This document shows, piece by piece, positions 3,789-6,234 of a stretch of 6,234 nt of DNA. Under the pieces are notes generated by a model. It saw only the letters and a program-made list of their open reading frames with translations. It was not told where the DNA came from and ran no database searches. Numbering within the stretch: position 1 is the first letter of the stretch; every line of letters starts with the position of its first letter. Origin of the DNA: Bryobacterales bacterium (GTDB lineage: Bacteria; Acidobacteriota; Terriglobia; Bryobacterales; Bryobacteraceae); NCBI GenBank assembly GCA_025462985.1, contig JAOAPP010000128.1:1-6234 (forward strand). Direction: 5' to 3'. A program made the translations under genes and the position numbers.

Positions 3789-6234
3789 CTATTCCTGCTT
3801 TAGGAAGGCTGCGATTGCGGGCGCCTCGGATCGTTTGCTTACGATGCAGCCATCAATGCTTTCGACAACCTGGGCGAAGGTTCGACGCATGCCCGGAATT
3901 GCAGCGATGCGCGGTTCGAAGAAGCTTTGGTAATCATTCTTCGACTGCTCGTCGCAGAGGGAGTTGCCCACGAGGGGCAGCGAGGATCGACCCAGAGGCG
4001 GCAGCAATTTTTCAATTTCCGAGTAGTGAGATTTGACGAATTCAAAAGGCGTCTTCCTGGTGGATTCGGAATAGCGGCCAGCCCCGATGAAGATGATGCC
4101 TTCCGATACCGGAACCTGGCCCGAAGCCCAAGCTCCAAGTCCTAGCTGAAGAGCCGCCGGGTCGCGAAAAACGCCCATGGCGCGGATCAGGCGGCTGCGG
4201 TCCTGCACGTCTTTCGAGGCTTTGTAGACGGCGAGGAATTTCTCTGCCAGGGGAACGTTTCCGTAGAACGCAGCGGTTTGCAGGATATATCCGGCGACGT
4301 TCGGGTCGATAGAACGGTCACCGGTAAGCCATTTAGTGGCCAGTTCCTGCGCTTGCCTGGCGAGAGTTTCGTCTCCGCCCAGAGTGGACGCGACAAATAG
4401 CAGACCGGGGCGGATGAGCTTGTTGTTGTCCGGTTCGCCTTCCTTTGCGAGCCAACCCAACTCGCGAGCACGGGGTCCGAAGGTGTTAGCGAGGTAATGC
4501 TGGTATTCGTTGAGTGCATTTGACGGAATCAGATCTTCGGCCCCCACTCTTTCGAGAGAGACCCCATGAACGCTGATGGCAAGATCCAGAGCCGCCAGCA
4601 GCACGGGCGGAACGGGATCGTCGTGGAAACGGGCGGCGAGTTTCAGCGCTTCAGAGTAAGGCAGCAGATTGGCCTGGGAGGCTGCTCCGGTGTTGCCGAT
4701 CAGGCTGACACGCTCGGCTGGGTTCAGGCGCTGTTCGAAGTTGCCGGCGGTCAGAGCCGAAAGCAGATTGTCGCGATAGTCTACGCGGTAGTAGCCGACA
4801 CCTTTGTCATTGGCTTCGACCCATGCAGGACAGCTAGTGCCTTCCAGAGCGACGTTCGCGGATCTCTGGGTGAGGAGCGCGCACTGGCTTTTTCCTTCGT
4901 CGCCGGAACCGTATCGGACACAAACGGGAATGCTCCAAAGCTGTGGGTCGGGAGTCTTCGACGGCAGCAAGGAGAAGCGGCTTTGTCCGAGTGTCAGTCT
5001 GGGCGCGACATTCTTGTCGCACTTGAGGGCGACACTCACGACGGGTATGCCGGGCTGATCCACAAAGGTGGAAAAGGTGCTGCGAACATCTTTGCCGCTG
5101 GCTTCGCTTAGAGCGGCGAGGAAGTCCGCCGTTGTGGCCGTTTTGAAGGCGTGCGCGTTCAGGTAGCTTTGGACGCCCTGCTGAAACTTGTCGGGACCGA
5201 TCCAGTTCTCGAACATGCCGATGACATTGGCCCCCTTTTCGTAAGTGATCGCGTCGAAGGCGTTATCGATGTCGCCCATGGATTCAATTTGCTGCCGAAT
5301 GCGCCGGGTGGAAGGCAGGCTGTCTTCGCGCTGTGCGCCCAGATGTTGGAGGACGTCGGAGGCGCGGGTGTTCCATTCGGGTTTCCACTGCGCAATGAGT
5401 TTCTCTTCCATCCAGGTGGCGAAAGCTTCGTTCAGCCAGGTGTCGTTCCACCAGTTGGTGGTGACCAGATCGCCGAACCATTGATGGGCGAGTTCATGGG
5501 CGGCCACTTCCGCGTAGGTGCGTTGACGCCGAATGGTATCACTCGCCGCTTTAGCCAGGATAAGGGAGCCGCTGTAGGTCACCATGCCGGGATTTTCCAT
5601 GGCGAAGCCGCTTGGGATTGGGATCGCGACCTGGTCGGCCTGTTCGTAGGGGTATGGAATTCCGAAGTAAGTTTCGAGGCGCGTGAGGATAGGGGCGGTC
5701 ACCTCGGCGGCGTACTGGCCTTCGGAGGCGCGTCCCTTTGGTGTGACGATGCGAACCGGGATTTGATTCTTGCCGGCTTTTCCGGCGTCCACAAATTCGA
5801 AGGGACCGACGCCAAAGGCTACGAGATAGCTGGGGAGCGGCTTCGTTTCCTTGAACGTGACGGTTTTGACGTTGCCAGTGGTTGTTTCTTTCTCGGCGGG
5901 CGTGTTGCTTATAGCGGCATCACCGACGGGGACGTCCAGCGTGAGCTGCCACGGCACTTTATAGGTGGGCTCGTCGAAGCACGGAAAGGCGTCGCGGGCG
6001 TCGGTGGTTTCGAACTGGGTGAGGAGGTAACGGTTGCCGTTGTCCTGAGAAACGAAGATGCCGGCCGGCTGCGGGGAGCGAATCTTGCCTGTGTAGTCCA
6101 TGGTGAGATCGGCTGTTCCGGCAGGAATCTCAGACGGGAACTTCAAGCCGGTGAAGTTATCGCCGCCGGCAATTGTGGTTCCATCGAGGGTTTTGCCGGC
6201 TTCAGTCAGTTGAACCTTATTTAATGTCAGTTCG
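3789..6234 (-). CDS. M1-family zinc aminopeptidase (PepN/ERAP1-like), N-terminus beyond the window
   Basis: The frame is open from the right edge to a TAG at 3789-3791, giving 814 residues. The start is not in the window; a TTG at 6144-6146 is internal, because the frame continues upstream with M1-like sequence (ELTLNKVQL). The product would remove N-terminal amino acids from peptides. The N-terminal beta domain (about 1-150) contains QFE with E75 and FPCFDEP at 83-89, both typical of the family. The thermolysin-like domain carries FAMEN at 210-214, then HELAH at 246-250 and E269, which make HExxH-x18-E with H246, H250 and E269 as zinc ligands and E247 as catalytic base. Y331, in TYEKGA, is the transition-state tyrosine. 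A beta-sandwich segment follows at about 395-475, then GYYRVDY at 480-486 and a long helical ERAP1-like C-terminal domain to the end. The GxMEN motif has Phe in place of its first Gly. Whether a signal peptide exists cannot be seen. The gene converges on the sdh operon and has no evident link to it. Confidence 0.95.
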   Translation of the reverse strand, partial: ELTLNKVQLTEAGKTLDGTTIAGGDNFTGLKFPSEIPAGTADLTMDYTGKIRSPQPAGIFVSQDNGNRYLLTQFETTDARDAFPCFDEPTYKVPWQLTLDVPVGDAAISNTPAEKETTTGNVKTVTFKETKPLPSYLVAFGVGPFEFVDAGKAGKNQIPVRIVTPKGRASEGQYAAEVTAPILTRLETYFGIPYPYEQADQVAIPIPSGFAMENPGMVTYSGSLILAKAASDTIRRQRTYAEVAAHELAHQWFGDLVTTNWWNDTWLNEAFATWMEEKLIAQWKPEWNTRASDVLQHLGAQREDSLPSTRRIRQQIESMGDIDNAFDAITYEKGANVIGMFENWIGPDKFQQGVQSYLNAHAFKTATTADFLAALSEASGKDVRSTFSTFVDQPGIPVVSVALKCDKNVAPRLTLGQSRFSLLPSKTPDPQLWSIPVCVRYGSGDEGKSQCALLTQRSANVALEGTSCPAWVEANDKGVGYYRVDYRDNLLSALTAGNFEQRLNPAERVSLIGNTGAASQANLLPYSEALKLAARFHDDPVPPVLLAALDLAISVHGVSLERVGAEDLIPSNALNEYQHYLANTFGPRARELGWLAKEGEPDNNKLIRPGLLFVASTLGGDETLARQAQELATKWLTGDRSIDPNVAGYILQTAAFYGNVPLAEKFLAVYKASKDVQDRSRLIRAMGVFRDPAALQLGLGAWASGQVPVSEGIIFIGAGRYSESTRKTPFEFVKSHYSEIEKLLPPLGRSSLPLVGNSLCDEQSKNDYQSFFEPRIAAIPGMRRTFAQVVESIDGCIVSKRSEAPAIAAFLKQE

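Noticed and set aside
5151..6224. A 357-codon open frame on the + strand opposite the aminopeptidase gene
   Set aside because: It is fully antisense to well-supported M1 coding sequence. Its protein is a Gly/Val/Phe-rich string with no domain logic, as expected from codon bias in the real gene.
1..6234. CRISPR array, tRNA, rRNA, insertion sequence or attachment site
   Set aside because: Reading both strands, I saw no regularly spaced direct repeats, no tRNA-like cloverleaf in the non-coding parts, no transposase and no terminal inverted repeats. Coding density leaves only 238 bases of spacer.

Overview
The window holds a respiratory complex II operon on the + strand, facing a large M1-family zinc aminopeptidase gene on the - strand. 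Base composition is moderately GC-rich. The proteins look free-living and bacterial, and the pairing of an actinobacterial-style succinate dehydrogenase with an ERAP1/PepN-type aminopeptidase would fit a soil bacterium such as an acidobacterium. That placement is an inference from remembered protein resemblance; nothing in the window (no rRNA, for instance) fixes the taxon.

Layout: (1) 1-483 +, the 3' part of the membrane anchor gene sdhC, cut by the left edge. (2) 483-2291 +, sdhA, the flavoprotein, whose ATG overlaps the sdhC stop by one base. (3) 2304-3038 +, sdhB, the iron-sulfur subunit, 12 bases downstream with a strong ribosome binding site. (4) 3050-3550 +, a 166-aa helical, TPR-like protein of unknown function, 11 bases after sdhB with a near-perfect AAGGAGG. 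(5) 3551-3788, a gene-free convergent intergenic region with only weak hairpins. (6) 3789-6234 -, an M1 aminopeptidase whose 5' end runs off the right edge.

The three Sdh proteins should form one membrane complex. SdhA oxidises succinate on a covalently bound FAD. SdhB passes the electrons through 2Fe-2S, 4Fe-4S and 3Fe-4S clusters. SdhC anchors the complex and reduces quinone. The proteins resemble, from memory, the mycobacterial Sdh1 ('type F') complex rather than the E. coli four-subunit type: one anchor gene with no sdhD, an extra segment in SdhA before the capping-domain Arg/His region, and a cysteine/histidine-rich stretch in SdhC. In mycobacterial Sdh1 a Rieske-type 2Fe-2S cluster lies within the membrane, and the Cys/His pattern here makes the same cofactor plausible. 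The TPR-like fourth gene is the least explained part and could be an accessory or assembly factor. The aminopeptidase appears unrelated to the operon; its oddity is a Phe where the GxMEN exopeptidase motif normally has Gly.
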